DNA of 36,562 nt from Heyndrickxia coagulans DSM 1 = ATCC 7050 (GCF_000290615.1 NZ_ALAS01000048.1:1-36562); one strand, 5' to 3'. Shown: positions 18,379-27,223, counted from the first letter of the stretch. The notes: generated by a model not told the origin, from the sequence alone. Numbers and translations: made by a program.

Positions 18379-19323
18379 ATGAGTAACTTGATTAAAAGTT
18401 TGGAAGCCTCTTTATATCACGGTTTTATTAATGAGGCCCATGAACATGCAGGAAACTATCGTCCAAAATTATTAGTGAACCAATCGACGAAAAATGAAGA
18501 CGTTTTAACGTCGATTCGAAATGAGATGGAGAACTGTAGATCATTTCTGTTTTCTGTTGCTTTTATTACAGAAAGTGGTTTGGCAACACTCAAGTCTCTT
18601 TTTCTAGACTTAAAACAAAAAGGTGTGACAGGCAGGATTCTGACCTCAACTTATTTAATTTTCAATCACCCGAAAGTTTTTAGAGAATTAATGAAGATCA
18701 CGAATGTTAGAGTGCGACTAGCAAGCGTGAAGGGGTTTCACGCAAAAGGATACATATTTGAACACGATGCTTATTATTCTTTAATTGTCGGAAGTTCCAA
18801 TTTAACTGCACAGGCATTGCAAGTAAATTATGAATGGAACATAAAGCTCACTTCTCATGAAAACGGAGAAATTGTACATCACTTTAAAAATCAATTTGAA
18901 GAAGTATGGGCAAACTCTGAGATTCTAACAGAAGAATGGATCGAGCAATACGAAAAAACCTACGCTGAAGAGAAGAAAACAAATGAGCAAGTATATGATT
19001 TTCCAGTAGGCTATCAGACGAATCCGATTCAAGAAGCCTTAAAAATTCAACCAAACAAAATGCAAGATGCTGCTTTAAAGAAAATCCAGGCTTTACGAGA
19101 TGAAGGAAAAAACAAAGGGCTTGTCATTTCTGCAACGGGTACAGGGAAAACCTATCTTTCTGCTTTTGACGTTCGCCGTTTTGCGCCAAAGAAAATGCTT
19201 TTTATTGTGCATCGTGAACAAATATTGCAAAAAGCGATGAAGGATTTTCAATTAATTTTAGGTGGATTGAGTCATGAGTTTGGTATTTTATCAGGAACAT
19301 CGAAACAAACTGATGCTAAATAG
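18379..19323 (+). pseudogene. PLD-nuclease / SF2-helicase fusion, truncated by an insertion sequence
   Basis: The surviving 314 residues start with a phospholipase-D-type nuclease domain: FLFSVAFITESGL, then the HxK motif His121-Ala-Lys123 (GFHAKGYIFE) and GSSNLT at 138-143. A superfamily II helicase begins with QDAALKKIQALRDEGKNKG, Walker A ATGTGKT at 252-258, and KKMLFIVHREQIL. The protein ends at DAK because TAG 19321-19323 is formed by flanking TA plus the first G of the insertion sequence. DEAH, the later helicase motifs and any C-terminal domain are absent and do not resume beyond the element. Complete relatives (HKD nuclease plus SSL2-like helicase) are about 1000 residues. ATG 18379 follows GGTGAT; ATG 18373 is possible. 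A nuclease-only fragment could still be made. Confidence 0.85.
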
Positions 19324-20992
19324 GGCTTGCCGAATAAGAAAAAATTCCAGATTTGACAAGGATTTTGGCTATTTTTGTCGAATATAAAGTGTAAGGATTT
19401 CATAGGAAACATGTAAAAAACCTTGCACTTGGAGGCTGTTGCGATGTACAAAAAGACCGAACATCAATTAACTTTTGTAGATGATTTTTTTCTACCCTTC
19501 GGTGGAAAATTAAATAAAGAAAATCGCTGGGTCCGTCTTGCTGAAATAATTCCGTGGTGGAAGGCGGAAGAAAAGTATGCCAAGTCCTTCAAGAAAAAAT
19601 TCAAAGGCGAAAAGGCTTATTCTGTCAGAATCGCTCTTGGGGCTCTTTATATCAAAGAACGGCTTGGGCTGTCTGACCGGGAAACAGTCGAACAGATCAC
19701 AGAAAACCCGTATCTTCAGTATTTTATCGGCTTGCCTGAATTCCAGGAAAAAGCCCCATTCGACCATTCTCTGATGACTCGTTTTAGAAAACGTTTGGGC
19801 GCAAATATCATCAACGAACTGAATGAATGGATCGTTCTGGAAGAACAAAAACGCCAATTGGAAGAAACATCTAAGGAAAACGACAACAATGATGATCAGG
19901 ATCACGACGATGACGATCATGTTGATGAAGATCGTAATGATCATTAGATCGTGGCGATCTTCAGCCTTCCGGTTCCGATTCAGAAAAGCATTCAACTGAC
20001 TCGGCTTCTCCCAAAACGAAGAACAGAGGAAAGCTCATTTTGGACGCAACCTGTGCACCGGCTGATATTGCTTACCCTACAGACCTCGGGTTGTTGAACG
20101 AAGCCCGTGAGAAATTGGAACATATCATTGATGTCCTGCATGAACCACACAAAGGGAAATTACGTAAGCCACGGACCTACAGAAAAAGAGCCCGCAAGGA
20201 CTATCTTTCTGTCGCTAAGCAACGTAAAGCTGGCGCCCGGAAAATCCAGAAAGCTGTCGGCAAGCAGCTTGGGTATGTGAAACGGGATCTGAAAATCATT
20301 GAAAATCTTCTTACCCAAAGCTCCCTGTCTCTTTTGAGCAAAGATGAATATCGGCAACTTCTCGTGATTCATGAACTTTACCGCCAACAGGCAGAAATGT
20401 ACAAAAAGAAAACACACCGGATTGTAAGCACTTCCCAGCCGCACGTCCGTCCAATTGTGCGCGACAAGGCAAAAGCGAACGTGGAGTTCGGTTCAAAAGT
20501 CGCCATCAGTGTCGTAGATGGTTATGCCTTGATTGAGCACCTCGACTGGGAAAATTACAATGAAGGGACCACTCTTAGGGAATCTGTTGAGCACTACTAC
20601 AATCGGTTCGGATTTTATCCGGAAGCGATTTTGGCAGATAAAATCTACCGAAACCGTAATAATCTGGCATACTGTAAATCTCTTGGCATTCGTCTGAGTG
20701 GGCCTAGGTTAGGACGCCCATCCAAAACGGAAGACAAAACCTTGGAACGCGTTGCAAGGCAGGATGCCTCTGAACGTAATGCCGTTGAAGGCAAATTTGG
20801 CGAAGGCAAGCGCAAGTATGGGCTGGGCCTTATTCGAGCACGCCTTCAGGAGACCAGCGAAATCTCTTCAATTTCTCATACTGAATCTGGAGCGGAGAGT
20901 TATTTTTTTATTTTTTTACACAACACTATTTTCCATTTTGATAATCGGAATTTGGCTTGTATCTGACTAAATCTGATTCGTTCAGCAAGCCC
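19323..20992 (+). mobile_element. IS1182/IS5-like insertion sequence
   Basis: The left end GGGCTTGCCGAAT (from 19323) matches the reverse complement of the right end, GGGCTTGCTGAAC (ending 20992), in 11 of 13 positions. TA lies outside both ends (19321-19322 and 20993-20994), so a 2-bp target duplication is possible. The 1670-bp element carries one transposase gene reading outward from the truncated helicase. The helicase sequence does not continue on the right side; instead the leader of an aldose epimerase gene follows. The right flank was therefore joined by a deletion or by recombination between element copies. The family assignment rests on the DUF772-type transposase. Confidence 0.85.
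19444..20970 (+). pseudogene. IS1182/IS5-like transposase, two frameshifts
   Basis: Translation starts at ATG 19444, 8 bases after GGAGG. The N-terminal DUF772-type domain reads FFLPFGGKLNKENRWVRLAE, IALGALYIKERLGLSDRE and YLQYFIGLPEFQEKAPFDHS. It runs into an acidic low-complexity stretch of Asp/Asn/His codons and stops at 19945. The frame shifted by -1 continues with the catalytic part: ILDATCAPADIAYPTDLGLL (first Asp), ADKIYRNRNN (second Asp), NAVEGKFGEGKRKYGLGLIR (Glu). Near 20862 the frame shifts again, and the natural C-terminus FLILNLERRVIFLFF reads to TAA at 20970. No classical slippery heptamer is seen at the first break, so programmed frameshifting is unlikely. With two shifts the gene is probably dead. 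Confidence 0.85.
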
Positions 20993-21015
20993 TACTTAAC
21001 AAATCGAGGGATCAC

Positions 21016-21873
21016 ATGTACAGCATAGAAGAATTTGACCGGCAAGGCATGCACTTTTTCCGCTTGAAGGGGGAAGGGGCTTTTGTGGAAGTCTGCCCTG
21101 AACGGGGCGGAATGATCACAGCCATTCATATTGCAGATGAGGATTTGCTGTATATGAATGAGGAAACGCTGTTTAATCTTGATAAAAATGTCCGCGGCGG
21201 GATTCCGGTTCTGTTCCCAATCGCGGGGCAGCTCAGGGGCAAGCAGTATGAATGGGAAGGCCAGGTATATCAAATGGCCAACCATGGGCTTGCCCGGACG
21301 CGCCCTTTAGAAGTGGCAGGCCAATCATGCGGCACGGATCATGCGGAAATCACTTTGGTTTTCCATAGCACACCAGAGACGCGTGTTTCCTATCCGTTTG
21401 ATTTCGAAATGCAGTTAACGTACTGCTTAGCGGGCGGAAAAGTAACCATCCTGCAGAAAGCCACAAACCGGTCAGTAGACTCGATGCCGATTTGCCCGGG
21501 GTTCCATCCATACTTTGCCATTCGGGATAAAGCGCTGGAACTGGAGACCGCTGCAACAACTTATTTCGATTACAATGGCCACAAAGAAAAGCTACTTACT
21601 GGGAAACTGGAGATGGCGGGATTAAAAGAATCCGTGATATTTGAAGGTGGTTCAGTAAAGGCAGCTTTCCATGCCACAAAGGATCTCGCCATTGAAGCAG
21701 ACGAACATTTCCGTTACACTGTCGTTTGGGTGGAAGGGGGTGCGCCTTTCGTCTGCATCGAACCATGGGTCGCGAAAAACGAAGCGCGGAACACGAAAGA
21801 AGGGCTGATCCTTGTAAAACCGGACAAACCCATTGTACTGGAAGTTAACTTTTACCTGGAAAACAAATCATAA
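21016..21873 (+). CDS. Aldose-1-epimerase-like protein (galactose mutarotase superfamily)
   Basis: The 285-residue cytoplasmic protein has the beta-sandwich mutarotase pattern. GGIPVLFPIAGQL is followed by MANHGLARTRP with His90, PICPGFHPYF with His164, and FVCIEPW with Glu249. These are the positions of the catalytic histidines and base. The family interconverts alpha and beta anomers of aldoses; this LacX/YeaD-like branch may act on hexose phosphates or unusual sugars. The ATG follows GAGGGATCAC. The insertion sequence ends only 23 bases upstream, so the native promoter has probably been lost or replaced. The gene is otherwise intact and stands alone. Confidence 0.87.
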   Translation: MYSIEEFDRQGMHFFRLKGEGAFVEVCPERGGMITAIHIADEDLLYMNEETLFNLDKNVRGGIPVLFPIAGQLRGKQYEWEGQVYQMANHGLARTRPLEVAGQSCGTDHAEITLVFHSTPETRVSYPFDFEMQLTYCLAGGKVTILQKATNRSVDSMPICPGFHPYFAIRDKALELETAATTYFDYNGHKEKLLTGKLEMAGLKESVIFEGGSVKAAFHATKDLAIEADEHFRYTVVWVEGGAPFVCIEPWVAKNEARNTKEGLILVKPDKPIVLEVNFYLENKS

Positions 21874-22001
21874 ATCATTCAGCTGTTGCTGATGACCCGG
21901 AATTTTTCCGCCATTCCTATGAGCAAAAATTTCAGCTTTCATGAGAAAAAGCGGCGATTCCCGGACAATAGAAGGTATCGCTGCTGTATTTGCCACTTTC
22001 A

Positions 22002-22601
22002 TTACGGTTTATCTGCTTTTAAAGTTTCTGATACCGTTTTTTCCAGGGTTAGCGGGTTTTTAGAACGCAATAAAATGATCCCAAAAATGCCCATGACCGC
22101 TACATCCGCATAAGCGAAAGTAGTGAAAGGGACGTTTGAAAGCAGCATGCCGGCAATGGCGTTTGCCGAACAAAGGGCACCAAGCGGCAGCATGATTTTT
22201 CCGTGCACGGCGGCAAACGGGAAAAAGTGGATGCCGAATGCCAAAAAGGCCGCAAGCCAGATCATCCGGTATTGATGCGAGGCAAAAAAAGGCCCGCCCA
22301 TTCCAATGAGTAAAAGTACAGCCAGGAAAATTGAAATCACGGTCATTCGATTTTGAAAGCGGCTTGGACGGCCGAATGCCAGCTTTTTGTAAACCCGCTT
22401 GTTTGCCAGGATCAAGGCAAATCCGAGAAAATAACCGGTAGCAAAAATCGGCATGTTGATCATTTGTGCTCCTCCGAAAAGGGTGCCCACGAGAATGACC
22501 GCTGCAATCCAGACCAGCCACAGCCCGCAAATCCTTTTGGACAAGAAAGTGAGCGGTTCGCCTTTTACGTAACCTAACGATCTAAGTAATGTAGAAATCA
22601 T
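22002..22601 (-). CDS. Multi-pass membrane protein of unknown function
   Basis: The 199-residue protein has a short cytoplasmic N-terminus and about five to six hydrophobic segments: ICGLWLVWIAAVILVGTLFG, MINMPIFATGYFLGFALILA, MTVISIFLAVLLLIGM, MIWLAAFLAFGIHFFPF, IMLPLGALCSANAIAGMLL and VAVMGIFGIILL. I prefer ATG 22601 (MISTLLRSLGYVKGE) because AAGGGG lies 7 bases upstream; the frame extends to 22664 without a ribosome site. The tail is polar. I do not recognise a characterised family. It is convergent with the epimerase gene and appears monocistronic. Confidence 0.75.
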   Translation of the reverse strand: MISTLLRSLGYVKGEPLTFLSKRICGLWLVWIAAVILVGTLFGGAQMINMPIFATGYFLGFALILANKRVYKKLAFGRPSRFQNRMTVISIFLAVLLLIGMGGPFFASHQYRMIWLAAFLAFGIHFFPFAAVHGKIMLPLGALCSANAIAGMLLSNVPFTTFAYADVAVMGIFGIILLRSKNPLTLEKTVSETLKADKP

Positions 22602-23233
22602 CTCAATCCCCTTTTGAATGTTTTCTTCTGCCTTTTTACCTGCTTTTAACAGCGGGAGCCGCAAGCCATGGGTAATAGAAAGCCGTTACATATAAGTATA
22701 ATCGAAAAGCAGAATAAAAAATAGAAAATTTTGTGTAATTTTGCTGTTTTTCACGAAAGTATGCCTAAGAACCACCGCCGGAAAAGCCTTAAAAAACTGG
22801 CAGGACTCCACCATTAATAAGTGCCTCACCGTTTTCTTGCATTCTAACTTTTTCAGTGCCTTCCAGAAAATACAGCGTTTTTTTCATCTAAATTGGACAT
22901 GTTAATGAACAAAACCAATTTGGAGTGAACCAGTTATGATTACATAACGGCACCCATGCTTCACGCGTTCGTGTGTCACCCGCCGCTTCCCGGATGAGCG
23001 CCCGCAAAGCTGCAGGGCGTAATATGCTTCAACTGTCGCAGAAAGATTGCCGCCGTTTTCTTCATCGGCGAAAAGCTTCCATGCCCCGTTATCGGACTGT
23101 CATGGCGCCATTCCTTTCTTTTTTACGATACATATGCACAAAGCGGGGAAACATGATGGTTTTTTTTGCGCGGTCTCTCCCGCAAAATGCATCTTTTCAG
23201 TCTGAAAAAATCTTCCCGCCGCCATCATCCAAA
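22602..23233. other. Long intergenic region
   Basis: About 630 bases separate the membrane-protein and aldolase genes. Apart from a possible 32-codon minus-strand frame (22789-22887) I see no supported gene. Plus-strand frames around 22973-23375 overlap the aldolase terminator and lack ribosome sites. No known riboswitch was recognised. Confidence 0.45.
22789..22887 (-). CDS. Possible 32-residue small protein or gene remnant
   Basis: The minus-strand frame starts MKKTLYFLEGTEKVRMQENG and ends EALINGGVLPVF. Composition is protein-like, but there is no convincing ribosome site before the ATG and no recognised family. It could be the N-terminal remnant of a larger gene, or chance. Low confidence. 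Confidence 0.25.
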   Translation of the reverse strand: MKKTLYFLEGTEKVRMQENGEALINGGVLPVF

Positions 23234-23270
23234 TAAAAAACCAGCAGGACTGCGGTGGCCCTGCTGGTTT
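23234..23270 (-). terminator. Terminator of the aldolase gene
   Basis: AAACCAGCAGG and CCTGCTGGTTT form a perfect 11-bp stem. On the minus strand the hairpin is followed by TTTTTTATTT, so it ends the aldolase transcript immediately after its stop codon. Confidence 0.92.
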
Positions 23271-23273
23271 CTG

Positions 23274-24170
23274 TTAGTTTTTATTGACAGAAGCATCATA
23301 GATCGATTTTACTGCTTTTTCCAAAGCGGCATTAAATTCTTCATCTGTCTGGCTGGCTTTGAGTTCCCCGGTTAAAGCACGCGAAAAGCTTGCGATGATG
23401 CCATCGTTTTCTTTCAGTTTTTGATTGGCTTCTTCGCGGGAATAGCCGCCGGAAAGGGCAACAACGCGGATAACGCGCGGGTGCTCAACCAATGCTTTGT
23501 AGAAATTTGGCACGGTCGGAATGGTGAGCTTCAGCATCACATGATCCTTTTCCGGCAATTCGTTCAGATGATTGAGTAGTTCTGCCTTTAACAATTCCTC
23601 GCATTTTTCTTTGTCTGCACTATGGATGTCTACTTCCGGTTCAATAATCGGAACGAGGCCTGCCGCGATGATTTGTTTTGCCACTTCAAACTGCTGGTCA
23701 ACCACGGCTTTAATGCCTTCCGGGTTGGCTTCCTTAATGAGGGAGCGCATTTTGGTCCCGAAAATATGGTGTTCATTTGCACGCCGGAGTGTCGCATCCA
23801 GATCCGGGATCGGCTTCATCAGCTGAACGCCGTTTTCAAGATTCGCAAGCCCTTTGTCCACTTTTAAAAATGGGACAATGCCTTTTTTCTCGGCCAGGTA
23901 TTCCGCAGTGTACAAGCCTTCAATCTGGCGGTCCATCGTTTGTTCGAATAAAATAGCGCCGAGGATGTATTTGCCATCAAAAGCCGGAGAAGTGATGATT
24001 CTTGTCCGCATTTGGTGGATAAGATCAAACATTTCGTCTTCGTTTGAATAGGCATCTTCCGGCACGCCGTAGTTTGCCAACGCTTTCGGTGTGCTGCCGC
24101 CGCTTTGGTCGAGCGCCGCAATAAAACCTTTTCCGTTCTTGACTTTGTCGAACTGCGTTTGGTTCATCAT
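23274..24170 (-). CDS. fda: Class I fructose-bisphosphate aldolase
   Basis: The 298-residue cytoplasmic enzyme splits fructose-1,6-bisphosphate into dihydroxyacetone phosphate and glyceraldehyde-3-phosphate through a Schiff base. The sequence is of the class I bacterial (staphylococcal Fda) type: [59 protein letters not shown]. The Schiff-base Lys lies in [11 protein letters not shown] (Lys214), and [11 protein letters not shown] contributes phosphate binding. Length is normal. Two ATGs are adjacent at the start, behind AAGGAGAG. The gene is monocistronic, with a strong terminator. Bacillus usually relies on a class II FbaA, so this is likely a second, metal-independent aldolase. Confidence 0.95.
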   Translation of the reverse strand: MMNQTQFDKVKNGKGFIAALDQSGGSTPKALANYGVPEDAYSNEDEMFDLIHQMRTRIITSPAFDGKYILGAILFEQTMDRQIEGLYTAEYLAEKKGIVPFLKVDKGLANLENGVQLMKPIPDLDATLRRANEHHIFGTKMRSLIKEANPEGIKAVVDQQFEVAKQIIAAGLVPIIEPEVDIHSADKEKCEELLKAELLNHLNELPEKDHVMLKLTIPTVPNFYKALVEHPRVIRVVALSGGYSREEANQKLKENDGIIASFSRALTGELKASQTDEEFNAALEKAVKSIYDASVNKN

Positions 24171-24396
24171 GATCTCTCCTTATAAGGTTTGTTGAAGGGC
24201 TTCTTTTTCTTCATATCCCGATGAATGAAAAAGAAACCTCTATGCATAAGCATAACACTACTGATTGGGAGAAAAAAATAATATATTCCGGTAGCGCATC
24301 GTTTCCGCTGTTTCCCATATTCTAATGTTAAGATTGTTCCAATGGCCCCGATAATAAACAAAAAAATGGAGAATGGGGCAGATTTTTGCCGGATTT

Positions 24397-24414
24397 AAAG
24401 TGACCACTCACTTT
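24397..24414. promoter_or_regulatory. Upstream TetR-type operator candidate
   Basis: AAAGTGA-CCAC-TCACTTT is a 7-bp inverted repeat. It shares GTGA/TCAC half-sites with the better palindrome 35 bases downstream, suggesting two sites for one repressor around the ABC operon promoter. Confidence 0.6.
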
Positions 24415-24448
24415 TTATTGAAAGCCAGCTTTCTTCATGGCAATATAG

Positions 24449-24470
24449 TAAGTGAGTCATTACTCACTTA
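24449..24470. promoter_or_regulatory. Main TetR-type operator candidate of the ABC exporter operon
   Basis: TAAGTGAGT (24449-24457) and ACTCACTTA (24462-24470) form a perfect 9-bp inverted repeat with a CATT spacer, right after a possible -10 (TATAGT, 24444-24449). It ends 21 bases before the ATPase start. Its GTGAGT half-sites are typical of TetR-family operators, and the operon's last gene encodes a TetR-family protein. Confidence 0.75.
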
Positions 24471-24491
24471 TCTAAAAGAGGAGGGCCGGGG

Positions 24492-25217
24492 ATGGAAGCT
24501 GCGGTTGTGATGGAACATATAAGCAAGCAGTTCGGGAAAAAGCCTGTGTTAAACGATATCAGCTTGAAAATTGGGAAGGGCCGGATTTACGGGTTGATTG
24601 GGCCGTCTGGGGCAGGGAAGACCACTTTGGTCAAAATGATGGTCGGAATGGAAAAAACGGATGCCGGCACGGTCCATGTGCTGGGAGAAAAAATGCCTGA
24701 CCTTGAAGTTTTACAGCATATCGGCTATATGGCACAGTCAGACGCATTGTATATGCAGCTGACCGGAAAGGAAAACCTGAAATTTTTTGCATCGCTTTAT
24801 AAAATGGGGAAAAAGGTACAGCATGAGCGGATTGCCTACGCAGCAGGCCTTGTCCATTTGCAGGATGACCTCAATCAAAAAGTGTCTGCCTATTCCGGCG
24901 GGATGAAACGGCGGCTGTCGCTTGCGATTGCACTCATTCAGGATCCGGAATTGCTCATTCTGGACGAACCGACTGTCGGCATTGACCCGGAACTAAGGGC
25001 AAATATCTGGGATGAACTGCTCCGCCTCAAAAATGAAGAAGGCAAAACGATTATCGTCACGACGCATGTGATGGATGAAGCGGAAAAATGCGATACGGTC
25101 GCCATGATCCGGGAAGGAAAAATTTTGGCGCACGGCTCACCGGGCGAATTGAAAGCAATGTATGAAGCAGCCAACTTAAATGAAGTGTTTTTGAGAGCGG
25201 GGAGGACCGGAAAATGA
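24492..25217 (+). CDS. ABC transporter ATP-binding protein (ABC-2 exporter)
   Basis: The 241-residue nucleotide-binding subunit powers a drug- or peptide-type exporter at the inner face of the membrane. Walker A is GPSGAGKTT at 37-45, the Q-loop lies in GYMAQSD, and the signature YSGGMKRRLSLA starts at 134. Walker B LLILDEP has Asp158-Glu159, and the switch His is in VTTHVMDEAEKC. The ATG follows GAGGAGG 7 bases upstream. It is the first gene of an operon with a 34-codon frame, the permease and a TetR repressor; the stop overlaps the next start (ATGA). Two palindromes upstream probably bind that repressor. The substrate is unknown. Confidence 0.95.
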   Translation: MEAAVVMEHISKQFGKKPVLNDISLKIGKGRIYGLIGPSGAGKTTLVKMMVGMEKTDAGTVHVLGEKMPDLEVLQHIGYMAQSDALYMQLTGKENLKFFASLYKMGKKVQHERIAYAAGLVHLQDDLNQKVSAYSGGMKRRLSLAIALIQDPELLILDEPTVGIDPELRANIWDELLRLKNEEGKTIIVTTHVMDEAEKCDTVAMIREGKILAHGSPGELKAMYEAANLNEVFLRAGRTGK

Positions 25218-25318
25218 AGAGAACCAGCTTTTTGCTCGATACGGCCGGATTAAAAGAACTGCTTCAAACAGATGATGCAAACCGGATATTCCTGAAAGCA
25301 GGGAGGGACGGGCAATGA
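25214..25318 (+). CDS. 34-residue ORF coupled to both neighbours in the ABC operon
   Basis: The frame starts at an ATG that overlaps the ATPase stop (ATGA) and ends in a TGA that overlaps the permease ATG (ATGA). The start MKRTSFLLDTAGLKELLQTD leads to [14 protein letters not shown]. The end closely resembles the ATPase C-terminus (LNEVFLRAGRTGK). At DNA level GCGGGGAGGACCGGAAAATG and GCAGGGAGGGACGGGCAATG are near-repeats that place a ribosome site before each ATG. It may be a real microprotein of the transporter, or a tandem-duplication relic of the coupling region kept open because ribosomes must reach the permease start. No family recognised. Confidence 0.6.
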   Translation: MKRTSFLLDTAGLKELLQTDDANRIFLKAGRDGQ

Positions 25319-26538
25319 GGACAGCCGCACTCATCAAAAGAATTTTGCTGGAAATGCTCAGGGACAAACGCACACTGGCGCTGTTGTTTCTCGCGCCGCT
25401 GTTGATTTTGACGCTTATGTACTTTTTCTTTAACGGCAGCTCAACCAGCCCGAGACTCGGGATCAGCCACGTGGACGCAAGCCTTGTAAAAGTGTTGGAT
25501 AAAGCGGATATGAAAATCAAACACTATGAAACAGTAAAAGATCCGGAGCAAACCGTGCTGAATGGAAATCTTGACGGGCTGCTTGAGAAAAAGGGTGGAT
25601 CGTATGTCCTCACTTTGCAAAACAATGATCCGTCTACTGCCAAATCGCTGCAGATGAAAGTGAAGCAGGCGATTGCGGCGGAATCCACGCAGCAGCTGGC
25701 CGAACAAATCAAAGCACAGGCAAAGACGCTTCAAGACGTGCAGAAAATCATTGCCTTGCAAAATGAGGCGCAGCATATTTTGATCAAACAGGTTCCCGCA
25801 CAGTCACCCGCCTTTGGGAAAGTGCAGCAGCTGGAAGAACAGGCGGAAAGAACGAAACGCGTGTTGCAGGCGCCGGTCAAAGTGGCTTTTTCCAAACCGG
25901 ATGTATCAGCAAAATATGTATACGGCAATAGCCATACGGCATATTTTGATGTGCTGAGCCCAATTTTGGTGGGTTTCTTCGTTTTCTTTTTCGTATTTTT
26001 AATCTCCGGCATTGGGCTTTTGAAAGAGCGGACAACGGGCACGCTCGACCGCCTGATGGCAACGCCGGTCAAGCGGGGCGAAATTGTGGCCGCTTATTTG
26101 GCGGGTTTTGGCATTTTTGCCGTTATCCAGACCGTGATTGTCGTGTTTTACGCTGTGAATGTGCTGGATATGGTGCTTGCCGGTTCACTCTGGAATGTCG
26201 TGCTCATTAATTTAATGCTCGCGCTTGTGGCGCTGTCTCTCGGGATTTTATTATCATCTTTTGCGGCTTCAGAGTTTCAAATGGTGCAGTTTATTCCGCT
26301 TGTGGTGGTGCCGCAGATCTTTTTCTCCGGCATTATTCCGTTAAAAGGGATGGCCGTCTGGTTGCAGGCACTTGCAAAAGTGATGCCGATTTATTACGGT
26401 GCCGATGCCTTAAAGCGGGTCATGTATGAAGGCATGGGCCTTGGGGATGTATGGAAAGACTTAATGGCCCTTATGATTTTTGCCGTCATTTTTATTCTGC
26501 TCAATATTGTCGCACTGCGGCGTTACCGTGCGCTGTAA
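25315..26538 (+). CDS. ABC-2 type permease
   Basis: This 407-residue membrane subunit has the ABC-2 plan. One N-terminal helix ([19 protein letters not shown]) is followed by a large external domain of about 170 residues rich in Lys/Gln with coiled-coil character. Five or so helices follow from about residue 215 ([20 protein letters not shown], and others). [25 protein letters not shown] is the cytoplasmic ABC-2 signature, and [13 protein letters not shown] lies between the later helices. It partners the ATPase encoded upstream as a half-transporter, probably dimeric. GGGAGGG precedes the ATG, which overlaps the stop of the 34-residue frame. The substrate cannot be read from the sequence; drugs, peptides or lipids are typical for the family. 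Confidence 0.93.
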   Translation: MRTAALIKRILLEMLRDKRTLALLFLAPLLILTLMYFFFNGSSTSPRLGISHVDASLVKVLDKADMKIKHYETVKDPEQTVLNGNLDGLLEKKGGSYVLTLQNNDPSTAKSLQMKVKQAIAAESTQQLAEQIKAQAKTLQDVQKIIALQNEAQHILIKQVPAQSPAFGKVQQLEEQAERTKRVLQAPVKVAFSKPDVSAKYVYGNSHTAYFDVLSPILVGFFVFFFVFLISGIGLLKERTTGTLDRLMATPVKRGEIVAAYLAGFGIFAVIQTVIVVFYAVNVLDMVLAGSLWNVVLINLMLALVALSLGILLSSFAASEFQMVQFIPLVVVPQIFFSGIIPLKGMAVWLQALAKVMPIYYGADALKRVMYEGMGLGDVWKDLMALMIFAVIFILLNIVALRRYRAL

Positions 26539-26551
26539 AGGGGGAGAAAAT

Positions 26552-27205
26552 TTGCCGAAATATAATCTTCTGGAAGCAATGAAGGAGCAAAAAAGGACGG
26601 ACCCGAAGCTCACGGATAAAAAACAAAAAATCATGGAGGCGGCCATTGCCTTGTTTGCAGAGAAAGGGTATGGCAATACGCCGACAAGCGAAATCGCAAA
26701 AGCGGCCGGCGTTGCAGAAGGCACGATTTTCCGGCACTTCGGCACAAAAGACCATTTGCTTGTTTCGCTGATTGTTCCGTTCTTAAAAGATTCGATTCCT
26801 TTGATGGCGGAAGAGCTTTTTGAAAAACTGCTGTCAAACCATGGCCTCGGTTTTGAGGACTTTTTGCGGAACCTGCTTTGGGACCGGCTTCTCTTTTTAA
26901 AACAGAACAGGGAGATTTTCCAAATCATCGTAAAAGAGTTTTTTTATAATGAAGAAATCCGCCATGAACTGATGCCGTATGTTGCGGAAAATATCGGTTC
27001 CCGGCTGGTGCAGGTGATCCGCGTTTTCCAGGAACGCGGGGAACTGGCAGGCCGGCCTGCTGCGGCGATGGCAAGGCAAATCTTTTTTTCAATCGGCGGC
27101 ACATTTATTTTGAAGTTTGTCTTCGGGCTGAACGGATCCCGGGATGAAGAGGCTGAGATTGAATCCGCCGTCCGGTTTATCATGGACGGGGTGCGGAACA
27201 GATAG
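26552..27205 (+). CDS. TetR/AcrR-family transcriptional regulator
   Basis: The 217-residue regulator has an N-terminal TetR helix-turn-helix: [41 protein letters not shown] ligand-binding helical domain of about 150 residues follows. The start is TTG 26552 behind GGGGGAG; no ATG is equally well placed. It lies 13 bases after the permease stop, so it is the last gene of the exporter operon. It probably represses the operon through the palindromes at 24397-24414 and 24449-24470 until a substrate of the exporter is bound. This autoregulation is inferred from layout. Confidence 0.92.
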   Translation: MPKYNLLEAMKEQKRTDPKLTDKKQKIMEAAIALFAEKGYGNTPTSEIAKAAGVAEGTIFRHFGTKDHLLVSLIVPFLKDSIPLMAEELFEKLLSNHGLGFEDFLRNLLWDRLLFLKQNREIFQIIVKEFFYNEEIRHELMPYVAENIGSRLVQVIRVFQERGELAGRPAAAMARQIFFSIGGTFILKFVFGLNGSRDEEAEIESAVRFIMDGVRNR

Positions 27206-27223
27206 GCGCATCTGCGGCAAAAT

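Noticed and set aside
19940-20040. Programmed ribosomal frameshift in the transposase
   Set aside because: No X-XXY-YYZ slippery heptamer at the break, and a second independent shift lies near 20862; decay is the simpler reading.
22973-23375. Plus-strand frames of 69-87 codons
   Set aside because: They lack ribosome sites, have atypical composition, and overlap the aldolase terminator and coding sequence.
24418-24449. TTGAAA / TATAGT as the ABC operon promoter
   Set aside because: The spacer would be 20 bases, too long for a normal sigma-A promoter; the exact promoter was left unassigned.
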